NCBI GenBank assembly: GCA_006384855.1
Contig: VCJN01000690.1
Span: forward strand, 107,001-171,000
Reading direction: 5' to 3'
Length of the DNA: 64,000 bases
Source of the DNA: Tetraselmis striata
Lineage: Eukaryota; Chlorophyta; Chlorodendrophyceae; Chlorodendrales; Chlorodendraceae
Part shown: positions 1 through 11,642 of the stretch, piece after piece
Position numbering within the stretch: position 1 is the stretch's first letter
How the letters are laid out: each line of letters begins with the position of its first letter
The notes under the pieces: generated by a model
Database searches by the model: none
What the model was told of the DNA's origin: nothing
What the model saw: only the letters and a program-made list of their open reading frames with translations
Program-made: the position numbers and the translations under genes

Positions 1-45
1 CCTCATCTGCTCCTCTCTCATGGCAGCCCCTTATTGTGTGAATAC

Positions 46-404
46 CTTTGGGGGCATGTTGCTCATCCGCGCTTCTCGCTCATAATCTTTTATCTCCCTG
101 CGCAGCGGTTCAGTTTCACCAAGTGGCCTCGATACAGCCTCAATAATGAGAATGGCCTGCTACTGCAAATCGCCTTGCATCCTGAGGTTGTGGGGGGCGG
201 CAGAACCAGCCCCACGCGCAAGAGCATCAACGGCGCGCAGATATCACACCTCTTGCAGTCCTGCATTATCGTTGTAAGCTCCTTCAGCAGCGCGGGTTTT
301 TTGGCATCATCCAGTTTCTCAAGCTGTTCGAATCCAGCCTTGAGTTTCTTGTAGTTCTTTTTGATGCTCGCTTCTACCTCCGCCTGCTGATCCGAAGAGT
401 CCAT
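46..404 (-). CDS. Novel plant SNARE (NPSN-type) protein, 5' part only
   Basis: NPSN proteins are Qb-SNAREs of plants and algae that act in membrane fusion at the plasma membrane and cell plate. Two exons are visible on the minus strand: 404-250 (ATG at 404) and 97-46, joined in phase 2 across an intron with GTGTGA donor and CGCAG acceptor. The product reads as a helical N-terminal segment containing KAGFEQLEKLDD, then TTIMQDCKR and, after the splice, EIKDYEREARM. The Lys/Leu-rich stretch followed by DCK and a D-x-E-R-E motif is the pattern of the N-terminal helix of NPSN11-like proteins. The next donor (GTATTC at 45) sends the gene off the left edge, so the SNARE motif and membrane anchor are outside the window. 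The open frame through the intron is not coding. Family assignment rests on remembered motifs. Confidence 0.72.
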
Positions 405-885
405 GGTGCTCCCCTTGTTCGCACCAGCGGCTGGACCACGCCTGTGAGCTGCCCACCCCCGACTGAGCTCCCGGTGCCCGGAAGATCACCTCGTAGCTTT
501 CCGGCGAGCGCCAACTTTCTTCTGTTATCCACCTGTATGAAGTTGTCCGCACTAAGTCAAGCCAACAGCAGCAGCGGGTGAAGGAGTTCGCGGGCGCAAG
601 TTGAGTGGTCGGTGCTGAGACCCGCAGCTTATCCCCGGCTGGGCGGCGGTAAGTTATTCTTCCCCGCCGGGTTTCTGACAACTACGTCCGCCGGTGGCGG
701 TTTAGGGTTTCGCAGATTTTCGACGACTACATCAGCGCGGCACTCAACATTCCCGTGTTTTAGGGTTATTAGGGTTTGAGAGTAAAATCCGTACACCCTT
801 AAACCCTTAGACTAAACCAATCACCACAGTCGTAAGGCTTACCAGCTGGTTGATAGCGACTAATCGTCCCCCATCATCGCGTCAT
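405..885. promoter_or_regulatory. Upstream region of the SNARE gene with telomere-like boxes
   Basis: No credible gene is seen here. The stretch lies immediately upstream of the SNARE start. It contains several TTTAGGG-type units (around 702-712 and 758-776, plus the reverse-complement CCCTTAAACCC near 797), like short interstitial telomere repeats or the telo-boxes of plant promoters. Promoter function is inferred from position only. Confidence 0.3.
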
Positions 886-1300
886 ACGGGCTGGTAGATT
901 AAAGTAAAGTTCGCCCCGGGACATCGGCCAAGCCGCCGCAGCACTTGACCTCGTGCGCCAACTGCAGCCGTACCCGGGTAGGTCTGGCAGAGCCCGTAGA
1001 CCATTGCCTCGTATCGGGCAAACCCTAAATACCGGGCAATATCGGCCCGGTGTGTCCCGGGTTTACCCGGTTGATGCATTAATAGCCCTTCGGGGTTCGA
1101 ATGAGGCGATGGCGAATGAGGCGAATGACGGGCTATGCCAGGCCTACGACTGCAGTTGGCGCACGAGGTCAAGTGCTGGGGCGGCTTCGGCCGACGATGT
1201 CCCGGGGCGAACTTTACTTAACTTTTGCCATTGCCTCGTTCGAACCCCGAAGGGCTAATGCATCAACCGGGTAAACCCGGGACACGCCGGGCCGATATTG
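886..1300. repeat. SINE-like dispersed repeat, one copy inserted inside another
   Basis: A plus-oriented copy occupies about 1013-1227 and interrupts a minus-oriented copy of the same family (886-1012 and 1228-1300). The 12 bases CCATTGCCTCGT occur on both sides (1001-1012 and 1228-1239), as expected for a target-site duplication. The plus copy carries GGGGTTCGAATGAGG, close to a Pol III B box, and ends in a TTTAC-type tail. Related copies lie at about 12770-12910 and 56005-56172. No open frame. Confidence 0.6.
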
Positions 1301-1801
1301 CCGAAATACATTGGCCAGTAATCGCGAAGACGCGAACCCGGGTTTTTAGGGTTTCTCGCGTACGAGACGGCTGGTATTCATGAATCGTCCAGCGTCATAC
1401 AGGGTATTCAAATTCAGATAATCCACGCAGCATCAGCAGTGCAGCGCAGGGTCCGCCGCAACGCGCAGCATCACACGTGCTTCTGTTACACCGCGCCGCC
1501 TCGACGTATATCGTTGAACCGTCGCAAGAAAGCTGCCGCCGGATCACTCATCCGCAAGTCCGACTTGCTGAAGCCTGGCTTACAGCCTGGGAGATCGTCA
1601 GACACTGTTTCGAGAGGGACGGCGATACGGATAACAGGTTATTCGGGCCTCGCTCAAGCCCGCCTCAAGGCACACGGCTGCGCTGACGTATTCGCCAGCA
1701 CAGGTTTTATCTATTCGCCGCCACCACCCATCGGCCACGTTGACAGCGCCCGCCAGCAGTGTAAAACTTCCGGTGTCCATCCTTGAGTGCCAGCTGCTGC
1801 G
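1301..1801. other. Region upstream of the lipid kinase gene
   Basis: About 500 bases with no convincing coding sequence; overlapping short open frames on both strands show no recognisable motifs. It ends at the ATG of the ethanolamine/choline kinase and presumably contains its promoter and 5' UTR. A TTTTTAGGGTTTC box lies near 1345. Confidence 0.3.
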
Positions 1802-3985
1802 ATGGGAGAGTCGGTGGCAAGTATGAGCGTGCCAACGTCGGCGATGGATTTGCCTCTGGAAGGAGCGGAGGATCCTGCGCGACAGATATGCAGGCAGCTC
1901 CTTCCTGGTTGGGATGCCCTTAGTGACCAGAGCATGGAGGTGCGCTCCTCCCCTCCCCTCCCCTCACTACCGGTACATATATGGAGGGAGGCCGATATGA
2001 CTTTCTTCTCCTCGATCCACGAATAATACAGAATCGAGAAGCTGAATGCACGGTCTTATTTCGGGCAGGTCACTACCGTCAGTGGTGGGATTACCAACTT
2101 GCTGGTGAAGGTCACACCGGTTAGCGCGTCAGGGCTGCACCCTGTCGTCGTGCGCATATTTGGCGCAAATACAGACAAGATCATTGATCGCGCGGAAGAA
2201 CTGCGGAAGCTCCTGAAACTGAATGCCAGCGGCTTTGGCGCGAAGGTGTGCTGCGCGGAGTGAACTGGTTGAGGGTTGCTTCCTGCCGCAAGCCTGCGTG
2301 CGCATAAGTTTGGACTGGCCTCGATGGAGCACTGACCATGGACATGACCTGGCGCCAGGTGCTGGGGGTGTTTGGGAACGGGCGTATCGAGGAGTTTCTG
2401 CAGGGCAGGGTGGTTGACCTGGAGGAGCTGCAGCTCCCAGATATACAACGGAAGATCGCAATCAGGCTCGCTGAATTCCACAGCCTCATATCAATTGCAC
2501 CGACGCAGGAGTGCACCTTCTGGGACACCCTGGCGGATTGGTAGGAATCGTATCCGCTCGTCCGGGCAACAGCTGCTGAAATGTGGCTGATGAAACTTGT
2601 AGAGCAACTGTGTGTCAGGCCCTGCTGCTGAGTCTCCCATCCGCTCACTTGCAGGATGAGCCAAGCAAAAGAATTGAAGCTTGACGACCCGAAGAAACAA
2701 GCGGAGCTCGAGCAGATCGACTTCCAGCAATACCAGGCTGAAATCGAGTACGCCAGCTGCTCAGCAAAGTCACAACACTCTGTGCTTACCGTTTTGCTCC
2801 CATGCTGTGTGGTATCATGGACCACCCCACGTAATTGCTGGCGCACACAGCTATGGCAGTCTCTTGCTGTGCCCCCGCCCAATCGTTTGTGTGCACATGT
2901 ACTCGCAACCGCTGTCAGCTGACCGCCTTGCACAACTGCAACTGCTGCTTGTGCTGGAACGTGCAGTGCCGTGCAGGGCGCAATAGCTTCGCTGAAGCCC
3001 CCAGTCGTGCTTGGCCACAACGACTTGCTGCATGCCAACATCATGAAGTTGGAGGACGGCAGCCTGCAGTTCATCGACTTTGAGTATGGCGGGACCAACT
3101 TCCGCGGCTTTGATTTGGGTAAGATCAGAGGATAATGCGCGCCCTATGCCACGGGACCCATCTTCATTCGTTCTCTTTCCCTGCAAGCTGCGCCCTCTCC
3201 TGTGCATCCAATTCCATTTGTATATACATATATAATGTATAGTATATATCTGCATCCTACGCAACATATATGTATATATATACTGCATAGACCGCACTAC
3301 CCCTGCATCCTGATGAACACAGGGCTGCATATCCACGTTTATTTGCATATTCGCTTATTTGCGGGGCGTCACGTCAGACACATCTGCTATGGGCCGCCCC
3401 AAACCATTGATCGATGTGCTCGCGCTGCTGACAACCTTCAGGCAACCACTTCAACGAGTTTGCCGGGCTCGACTGCGACTACACCCATTACCCGCCGTCC
3501 TCCATCCAGGACGTATATGCAAGAGCATACCTGTCAGCAGCAGGCTCCACGCCGGTGAGCTGTCCTTCCAGCCCGGGCCTCACCCTCTGTCCTTACGCGC
3601 GTTCCTTGCTGCCTGGTATGATGTACAACAATCTGACGTCCCCTCTTCTGGTACTCCCAGACAGAGGATGAGGTGCAACAGCTGATTGTGGAGGCTAATG
3701 TCTCAGCATTGGCGTCGCACCTTTTCTGGGGCCTCTGGGCGCTTATCCAGGTGGGGAATCATTCGGCGTAAGCCTCCTGCGCAATCACATCCGAATGCAC
3801 ATGTTGACAGTGGCTGTGACAGTGGATGTGATGTGAGGTGATGACAATGACTTTGGACGCAATCTGATTCGCAGGCCAAGTTCTCAAGCATCGACTTTGA
3901 TTATGTGGAGTACTCGAAGATGAGATACGCAGAATTCCAGCGGCGACGAAACGAGTTCCTTGGAATGGTTCCTCAGCAAACCTAG
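1802..3985 (+). CDS. Ethanolamine/choline kinase, 8 exons, about 351 aa
   Basis: Phosphorylates ethanolamine (or choline) with ATP, the first step of the CDP-alcohol route to phosphatidylethanolamine or phosphatidylcholine, in the cytosol. Exons: 1802-1939, 2069-2245, 2359-2540, 2655-2747, 2967-3118, 3442-3554, 3661-3750, 3875-3985. All junctions are GT-AG, phases agree, and the total is 1056 nt ending in TAG. Recognisable segments are SGGITNLLVKV near residue 50, GFGAKVLGVFGNGRIEEF (about 100-118), the Brenner phosphotransferase motif HNDLLHANI at 214-222 and the choline-kinase motif IDFEYGG at 233-239, then SHLFWGLWALIQ near the C-terminus. The length fits the family. The GFGAKVLG stretch looks closer to ethanolamine kinases than to choline kinases, but substrate cannot be settled by eye. 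An in-frame GTG upstream is ignored; ATG 1802 starts the longest ATG frame, with ATG 1823 as alternative. Confidence 0.92.
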
Positions 3986-4427
3986 GCATGCCGCGCCTGG
4001 AGCTGCGGGATAAACGCATGAAGCTTCTAGTGGTGAAAGTGTGCTGTGTTGATGTATGAGTGTTGGTGTACTCATTCTTGGGTCACTTAAAGGGAGAAAG
4101 TGATGCGGCAATGTGCATTGGTGCCTGCAGCATGACGCCTTCTGTACAGCAAAGCCAGATTCCAATTGCGCAAGCCTGAAGCCGCCTTCAGCACGGTGTC
4201 AACACTCGCAGCTTTTTGGCTGGCATTTATTTGGCAGTCATTGTTTTTACGGGTAGTGAGAGGTATGCGAGAGCACACGACGTCTCGTTCAGGTGATAAC
4301 ATTAGCTTACATGATGCAGAGGGACAAGTATATGTGTATGTGTTCAAATGTACAACAAGTGATGGGGACTGCGTGTGAAATAACTATGTTCTATGATGGA
4401 AGTATCCGTGTAGTCTTGAGTCTCCTC
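3986..4427. other. Convergent 3' region between lipid kinase and protein kinase genes
   Basis: The two flanking genes end toward each other, so this interval should hold both 3' UTRs. No open frame with family features is seen. Confidence 0.4.
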
Positions 4428-7099
4428 CTAGGAGATGCTGCAACATGCACACGCAGCACCGTCCCCTGTGCTCTGTGACCAGTTGCTCACAGCCGGTGCT
4501 GCGCCGACTAGTCCCAGTGTCTCAGTGCGGGTGATAACAGGGCGAAGGTCTTCGAGCCTTCGGACCAGCTCGGCGGCACTGGGCCGGTCATGAGGGCTCT
4601 GATGCCAGCACTCACTGACGAGCTCTGCCAGCTCATTGGGCCACTCCCTGGGCAGCGAGGGTCGAAATCCATTGGCGATATTCTTGGCCAACCGGTACAC
4701 CTGCGTGATATCATCAAAAGCGCTAGTCAATGACTTGGTCCTAAAATAAATGTGTATTAACGGCAAGAAGCGAGGAACGCATCGATCCAGCTGCGCCATT
4801 GCAGATACATAATCTCCGTGAGTGCACGGTTCAACTCGGAAGGCGTGTCAATCACTCGGCAGACACGAGGACAGGGTCCTCACCTCCTTGTGCGTCCCAC
4901 CGGAGCAGCATGACACCCTTGACAAGATTGACCGGCGCGTAAACATTTCATACATTATCACTGCCATCGCAAATATGTCGGCACTTTCGGAGTATGGCTC
5001 TGACTTGAAAACCTGCAACACAGTAGCAGGGTCAGCATCTGCGCAGTCAGCGTTTGGCAGGATGGCTGCTTGGCTTTGATAATGGACGTCCACAGGCAGA
5101 GAGGACTCGTGCAACACTCCCAATGCCGCAGTATAGTATCGCAAGCTCCAAGTAGCTGTCACGAGGTCCTGCAACATGGAACATCCGCAGCCACGTGCCC
5201 ACCGGTACTCTCATCACGCAAGCAAAACCCGTCAGGGGCTTCGCATCCAGCGCACCTCGGGCGCCATTGTCAAAAGGGTGCCTATGCGCAGCACAGCATG
5301 TAGACAGTGTGTCAGCATCAATCCGATAGGGAGGCAGTTGACGTAGGTGTCAGGGTGGATGAAGGCGACAAAGTAGCGAGCGTAGCACGGAGGCAAGAAA
5401 TGTGTACACAATACTGTAGGTGCGAATCCAGTTGGCACTGCCACAGACTACGAGTACCCACCTTTGCAGCCGGTGAGATTAAATAGTTTGTGGTCCGGAA
5501 TGTCGTAGATCGTGTTGGCCACCCTCCCCAGTTCATCCACTTGCAGCCCATCTCCCACAGAAGAGTACCCTCTCCGATTCAGCGTGGAGTTGTCCATCGC
5601 CTCATGGGCAGCAGCGGCAAGATCCTGGAAAACATGCTTGGGCATTCAGTCGCAGGCACGCAGTGCCTGATGTCATGTGTCGCTATCTGATGAATCCCAA
5701 GGCTGCTCACCTCCGGGCCGATCTCCACGGTGAGGTTAAAACAGTTGCCACATCCGGGCGGGTCCGCAGACTTCATCTCAGCCAATTCGCTATCCTTCGC
5801 ATTGACGAGCGCTGACAGACCGAAATCTGCAAGCTTCGACGTCTGGCACAGGAATCACGCGCCCTTTCAGTCCAATGCATGTGCAGTAAAAGCCGGTTCC
5901 CAAACTTCCCGGCATGCCCAGGTACTGCGTCTTAGAACAACAACGGGCAGCTGTGCCGACCAAGCTGAAATCCGATTGCCTCTGGTACCTCATGCTCGCC
6001 GTCCAGTAAAATGTTGTCGCACTTGACGTCCCTGTGGATTACCATTGGGCTGAGGGAGTGTAGGTACTCCAGCGCCTGCGACCCACACCAATCAGCGATG
6101 AGTACAGGCAATAGCGGAGCTGCATCAGTAGAAAGTGACAGATACTTGCAGCCAAAACACTGAGCGAGGTCCAGGAAGGCACGGAGCAGGCAGTAGGAGC
6201 AACACCTTTGCAGCTCCCAAGCACCACGAGAACGCGTCGGTCGTTGTGTATTCGATCTGGCTCGGGGATAGAAACTGCCTCAACAGCGCATTTGCCATCG
6301 ACCCTCCGCACATGTACTCCTGGATCATGAACGCCGACTCGACGCTTTTGTCTTCGCCACTATCAAGTAAGCCTGCCCCCAGAAATTTCACCACATGCTG
6401 GTGGTTCAATGCACTCATTATCTGCATCTCGTGTACGAGTGAGGCAATGAATTGCACACGTGTGTCTCGGTCCTGAGATTGTTGCCTGGCATCATCAGCA
6501 CTTGCAGGCTGCCTTATATTGACTTGCTTCATGGCCACAAGCCTCCGTCTGCCTGCATGGATGACCCACACAAACCACACAGTAATAAAATGGGTCAGGT
6601 CGCCAGGCGCCTACTTGGTAACATGGCTACAGGGTCTCTCAGGTGCAGGTGTGTGCCGGTCAGGGTCGGAAAGCTATCTCAGTCCAAAACACATAATGAA
6701 TACATCAGCAAAAAACAGTGATGCTGGGGCTTGTCCTCCCGGCCCGTGCCGACGACTTCGCACTGCGGGTGTACTGATTCAGTAGACAGTGTCACCTTGC
6801 TTTGGGGTCCAGTGGCAGAGTCGCACTACGCCGTAACTGCCCTCCCCAAGCACTCTGTCAGTGGGCTTGAGCTGTTTCTCGTCAACTACGACGATCGCGT
6901 TGCTTTCATCGTCCTGCCAGTTCGTCAGTTGAAGCTGCAGGTCCTCCAGCCCCAGCGCCTCTGGACTGTTTGTCATCGCTTGTCGGGGACTGTGCTCGGG
7001 GTTTGCTTCTGAGGGGCACGCCGAGCGTTCGAGCTGCCGCGTTCGAGCACAGGTGTCCGTCGTTAACCGTCGATTAGTCACTGCAATATCAAACGGCAA
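4428..7099 (-). CDS. TKL-like serine/threonine (or dual-specificity) protein kinase, 8 exons, about 475 aa
   Basis: Exons on the minus strand: 7099-6796, 6552-6206, 6075-5989, 5842-5711, 5624-5462, 5281-5256, 5012-4917, 4700-4428. Phases agree and the total is 1428 nt ending in TAG. The kinase core is complete: glycine loop LGEGSYGVV (about 84-92), VAMK lysine near 110, catalytic loop HRDVKCDN (231-238), magnesium-binding DFG (252-254), APE (351-353), then SADIFAMAVIMYEMFT and a C-lobe ending ECWHQSPHDRPSAAELV. The ECW...RPS ending is typical of TKL/MAPKKK-like kinases. The first 80 residues look disordered. The activation segment carries an insert of about 60 residues, rich in Ala and Asn, encoded by exon 5. 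A 26-nt exon (5281-5256) encodes the APE motif. The last splice is least certain: an alternative acceptor near 4743 would add residues but is out of phase. Substrate and partners unknown. Confidence 0.85.
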
Positions 7100-7170
7100 G
7101 TGTGGCTCCGAGATGGTATTTCATTTTATGACGACGATGGCACGCAGGAAAGCAGCAGGGCTCGTTGGCA

Positions 7171-7353
7171 GATGGCGATCGGGGCTGACGACCGGGGACG
7201 ATCGTCACACGATCGTCCCCGATCGTCAGCCTCGATCGTCAGCCCCATGGTCACACGTAGTTCGTCGATCACTTAAGTCAATTGATGCTGCATGGAACCA
7301 GCAGCATATTGTACACAGTGACCGTCACGTGACCGTCACGTGACCGTCACGCG
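7171..7353. promoter_or_regulatory. Palindrome and G-box/CGTCA cluster upstream of the protein kinase
   Basis: Directly upstream of the kinase start (7099, minus strand) lies a near-perfect hairpin at about 7174-7223: arms of about 23 bases containing GGGGACGATCGT around a 3-base loop, one mismatch, followed by another GATCGTCAGCC copy. At 7317-7350 the 11-mer GTGACCGTCAC is repeated three times head to tail, which creates two CACGTG G-boxes and several CGTCA/TGACG bZIP-type cores. A regulatory role is inferred from position and motif. Confidence 0.4.
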
Positions 7354-7429
7354 GCGTGCCGTACTCGTAGTCGTAGCGAGCGTAGGGACTGGAACCGCCG
7401 CCAGGGGATATGGAACTGCTGGAAATCCT

Positions 7430-7690
7430 GAGTCTTGTGTAATCACTTCCTAAATCCTTACGTAATCATTTCCTAAATCCTTGGACATCCGTAAATCCTA
7501 ATTTTACTTTAATCCTACTATTCATTACGTAATTCTTATGTAAATCACTACATTAAATCCTTACGTAATGAATAAAGATGTGTAAATTGTGTGATGTGAT
7601 GTAAATTCTTTTTTGTGTAAATTCTTTTGTAAATTCTTTTTCTTCATTCTTGTACCTTAATCCTTTACGTAATATCCTTATAATACTTTG
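7430..7690. repeat. AT-rich low-complexity block with repeated TTACGTAA-type motifs
   Basis: The block is built from imperfect units such as AAATCCTTACGTAATCATT. TACGTAA occurs at least five times. No coding potential. It contrasts with the GC-rich surroundings. Confidence 0.55.
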
Positions 7691-7784
7691 TACGATAGGA
7701 ACGTCCGCCTATTACTTGTACCGCAGGCCAGTGAGAACTGGTGCCTGCTTGTTTTAGTACCCAAATTTGGCTGAAATGAGAGGC

Positions 7785-7806
7785 GGGGGGGGGGGGGGGG
7801 GGGGGG
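7785..7806. repeat. Poly(G) tract, 22 G
   Basis: An uninterrupted run of 22 G on the plus strand, one of more than 20 comparable G or C tracts in this window. Confidence 0.85.
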
Positions 7807-7809
7807 ATA

Positions 7810-10310
7810 TTTTAGTTTACCTAAAATGTTGTAGTCAGTATATTAGCAGTTCTTCCCGGCTGTAACCATCTCACGCACCGTCGCACCGCCGCAATGCCGC
7901 ATGCCGCGACGGCTATTCTAGGGGCTCATGTTGTTGCACTGTCACTTCCCTGTCACCACCCACACAACCGTTGCCGCACGCTAGCCAAGTCATCGATCCG
8001 GCTCGGTTAGGCAGCTAGCTAACGCCAGCAAGATGGCATATGTCGAGGAAAACCCTGTCAAGGTGGGCGTGACATGGACCGGCAGGCCGATGGGCGGCAA
8101 GCCCCAACTATATCCACTAGGTGAAAAGTGGCTGTGGGGTGTCACGAGCTGCCATAGTACGTGGCGAACGAGCTAGACACCTAATCTGCAAGTTTTGTTC
8201 GAGCTAGTAGACGAGCACGAGGACTATCGGACATGGTCAAGGCGGAAGAGGCGGCGGCCTACTATGGGCAGCAGCCTAGACGCGAACCGCATGTTCGAGC
8301 CAACCGCACAACAACCTCACGTTCAGCGCCCAGCCAACCACCACCTACTAGCAAAGTAGATGTGATGGAATGCAAAATACCAGTGTAATGATGTTGTATG
8401 TGCTTATTGTGCTATACAAGCTGCTCCCTCATGCATATTGATTGTCCATGCTGCTGCACAATATGGGGGCCATTGCATAGGGTTGCCCGTCATGTACAAC
8501 GACGCAGCTATGGGTACTTGGGCAGCTGCATGCCGCGACATGGCGATGGCGGCTGTGGCGGCGCATGCGCACAAGACGGTTGCGGCCCATCAAGAACTGC
8601 CAATGTATTGGCTACACAATATTATAAATTCCGGTTCATACTGAACACCCCCGCCCGGTTCTTGGCCATTTGGGGTCCACCTAACCCCGGTCATCTTTGG
8701 CCATCACATTTTAGGATGATATTTCAGATGCCCCCCCTCCCCGCCCCCCCCCCCTTCCAGTTTTTAAGCGCCCCATTCCTGAAAGTTGTCGATATGCATA
8801 TACACTATATAAAGTACGGCTAAACGGGCATGTCCATACATGATAGCATCGAGGAGTGTTTGTGATGTGTAGAAGAACAATGAATGAGCAAGAGTGAATG
8901 ACCACATTATCATTTTGAGGATCACAGCAAGGGCAGACAACAGCATGGCATGGAATGTATTGTTATGGTAGGCTAGGCCGTCAATCCCTGGCAAATTATA
9001 TAACATTGCGCCTGGCAATTCGTGCATTGCCATCTAGGTGCCCTAGAGTTGGTGCGCTTCTGGTTTGCCCCCGGCCCATATGCTCGCCCAGTACTGCGCT
9101 CTGCCCGCATACTCGCTATGGTATGCTAGGTGCTGGCAGCTGCTGCTCCTATGCCATATCACGCCGGCTACACAACGGTTGGCTACCTTGTTGTGTGCTG
9201 CACATGCCACATACTACATGTAGAACCGTCTTCCATCGCAAGGGGAGTTGGGCATCAATCAGCCCGCCGTACTTGTGATATTTGACACTGCGTTGCTTTC
9301 TTCCGCGTTGGTATCAGCACGCGAGTGCCGCCGGGGGCGATGCCAAGGCAAACCGAGAAGATCCCGTCTATTTCCGTAGTTACGGGCATGACGGCAGCGC
9401 AGAGAAGGGAGTGCACGTGTCAAGTGAAGGTTGTCATGCGGTAAGCCACAAGTTATTGCGGTCACTGTTGTTGTTGCACACGCGCGCATCCCCGATGGCC
9501 TGACGTCGGTGGTGTGCGTGGCTATAACAACAAGGCTTTTGGTTGCGGGGCTGGGGAGGGGCGGACACATGGGCGGGCTGGTGTAATCCTTACCGGCAGT
9601 CCGGTAGACCGGTACTGGTACGCGACGAGCGTGTATCGACAGCAACATGAACAATACGTGGCAACGATGATGTGGATCGTAAATATGTACAAAGTCCGGC
9701 ACCCGACGTTAGGTAGGGGCCCACCGGAAGCGGAGGATCATGGCTGCGGCACGCCTAGCGGCACCACCCCCATCGATCTCAATGTGGTGGGCGCTTGTAA
9801 CCCCTAAGACCCATACCCGGCTGGACGCGGCAGGGGGCTGAGCGGGGTGGCAAGTTGTGGCGGGTCCTCGGAACCCGCGACGACCGGGGAGCCCTACGGG
9901 GGGCTTTTCAATGATACTCGTACTCGCGGTAACGCCCGCTGATATGCTACCGGACAGCAACCATGCACGGGGGCCTGCTGAGAATAATCCCCGTACGATC
10001 TCGGCCTTGCGTCGGCCTCCCCGAGATTCGTCTACCGGTGGGAAGGGGGTGTGTACGATTCGGTCGGGGATAGCCTACTCGCGAGGGCCGTTCGAAATAA
10101 AGTCGTGTTCTCGTACCTTGGTACGACCATCGACCGACCTTCAAAAGGTTCGGTGTTACCCCCGACCCGTATATGTTCCACATGTAAATCACTCGAATTC
10201 CGGCTTAGTACAACGGAGTATTCGGCGGCGCCGTGCGGCCGACCCGTTCGGAACACCCGGGAAAGCCTCAGCCGTCCCGTGAGAACGGGCGAGGGCGGCG
10301 AGCGCGAGGA
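7810..10310. other. Gene-poor stretch, no recognisable gene
   Basis: Open frames here are short, overlap on both strands and carry no family motif. The best small frame, 48 codons from ATG 8034, is unsupported. A C-rich tract lies at 8731-8756. I can name nothing else. Confidence 0.4.
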
Positions 10311-10317
10311 GATGGGA

Positions 10318-10529
10318 GTATTGGAATCTGCCCGATACCCTAGCACCGGCCGGGCACATGTCCCGCGCGCCTTTGCGCGCGCGTGCCTGTCTCCCGGCCC
10401 TCCGGGCGCTCTGCTTTCACGCTCTTCCTGTCCACAGTCCCCGCAGCCCAAGCCCGGCTCGCTGCTCCCACTGTACGGTGCTCCGAGCACTTGCACTCAC
10501 CATTACCTCCGCGATTGAGCCGTTTAGGT
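10318..10529. repeat. Direct repeat, left copy (about 210 bp)
   Basis: Begins TTGGAATCTGCCCGATACC and ends GAGCCGTTTAGG. A diverged second copy in the same orientation is at 11424-11642. Neither is bounded by TG...CA, so a small LTR pair is not demonstrated. The 0.9 kb between them shows no coding motif. Confidence 0.6.
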
Positions 10530-11423
10530 CATGGGCCCTCACACGTCACGTGGGCGCGAGCGAGGTACATGGAGAAGTCCGTGCGTTCCGCGCACGTCCG
10601 GAGTCGCTCGAAAAACGGCCGAGGAGGCTGCCACAAGGGCGCCGAAAACTAGTCCACAAGGGGCGAGGGATGCACGCTGAGCCTCCGGGGCCAGTACACA
10701 ACCCTCCCGACACCGTATCGGGGTTCCGCCTACCGGCCCGAGAGAGCCAGCCTCCGGGGCTGCGCTCGACAGACAAGTCCCCGGGATTTTGTCGAACCAC
10801 TGTTGTACTTAGCTTTTAGATTCAAACCTCAAAAATAGAATTCGAAAACACACCTTGCGTCGAGCCAGGCCGTCACACGTCGTGGTTCCACTAGCAATAC
10901 CGGAGGCATACCGCTAAACGACCGGCGAGCCCGCTGGTGGCTTTTGCTTACTGGAAGGACTGCCGGACGACCGTCGCGGAGCTGCTGTGCGGAGCCTTGG
11001 ACCCCGGACAACGATAACACAGTGGAGCGTTTCAACGGAGCGTGTCGTTTACCAGCCATCCAAGATCGTCGCAGTAAGAACCAAACGCGAACTGCCCAAG
11101 CGCCTACCGACCCAGGTTCCGCCTATCACGTCATGCCTGCCACCTTCGACGGAGTGAACGACCACTGTGAAAGGCATCGCTCAGGGCACGAGGATGACGG
11201 CCTCGCGGCCTCATCACCAGCCAGTTCCGCAGAGGGGCGACAGCACAACATGGAGCAATGCACGCGAAAGCGCGTCGCCCGGAAGCTATAAAGAATGTAT
11301 AGAGTTGTCGCTATTAATTACTGCTGCTATTCAGTACTGTATTAGCGCCAGATTCCGACCATTGTTCCAATTGCACACATCGGCCAAACGGAGATGACCC
11401 CCGTGTACAATTGAGGGGGGCTG

Positions 11424-11642
11424 TTGGAATCTGCCCGATACCCTAGCACCGGCCGATACCCTATCACCGGCCGGGCACATGTCCCGCGTGCCTTTGCACT
11501 GTCTCCCGGCCCGCCGGGCGCTCTGCTTTCACTCTCTTCCTGTCCACAGTCCCCGCAGCTCGAGCCCGGCTCGCCGCGCTCCCACTGTAAGATGCTCCGA
11601 GCACTTCCACTCACCATTACCTCCGCGGTTGAGCCGTTTAGG
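11424..11642. repeat. Direct repeat, right copy (about 210 bp)
   Basis: Same sequence family and orientation as 10318-10529, with small indels, including an extra short CCGATACCCTA-CACCGG unit. The pair could be a segmental duplication or the ends of a decayed non-autonomous element. Confidence 0.6.

Noticed and set aside
2181..3348. Long minus-strand frames of 305 and 165 codons
   Set aside because: They lie antisense to the ethanolamine/choline kinase exons and introns and show no family motif; the plus-strand spliced gene explains the region.
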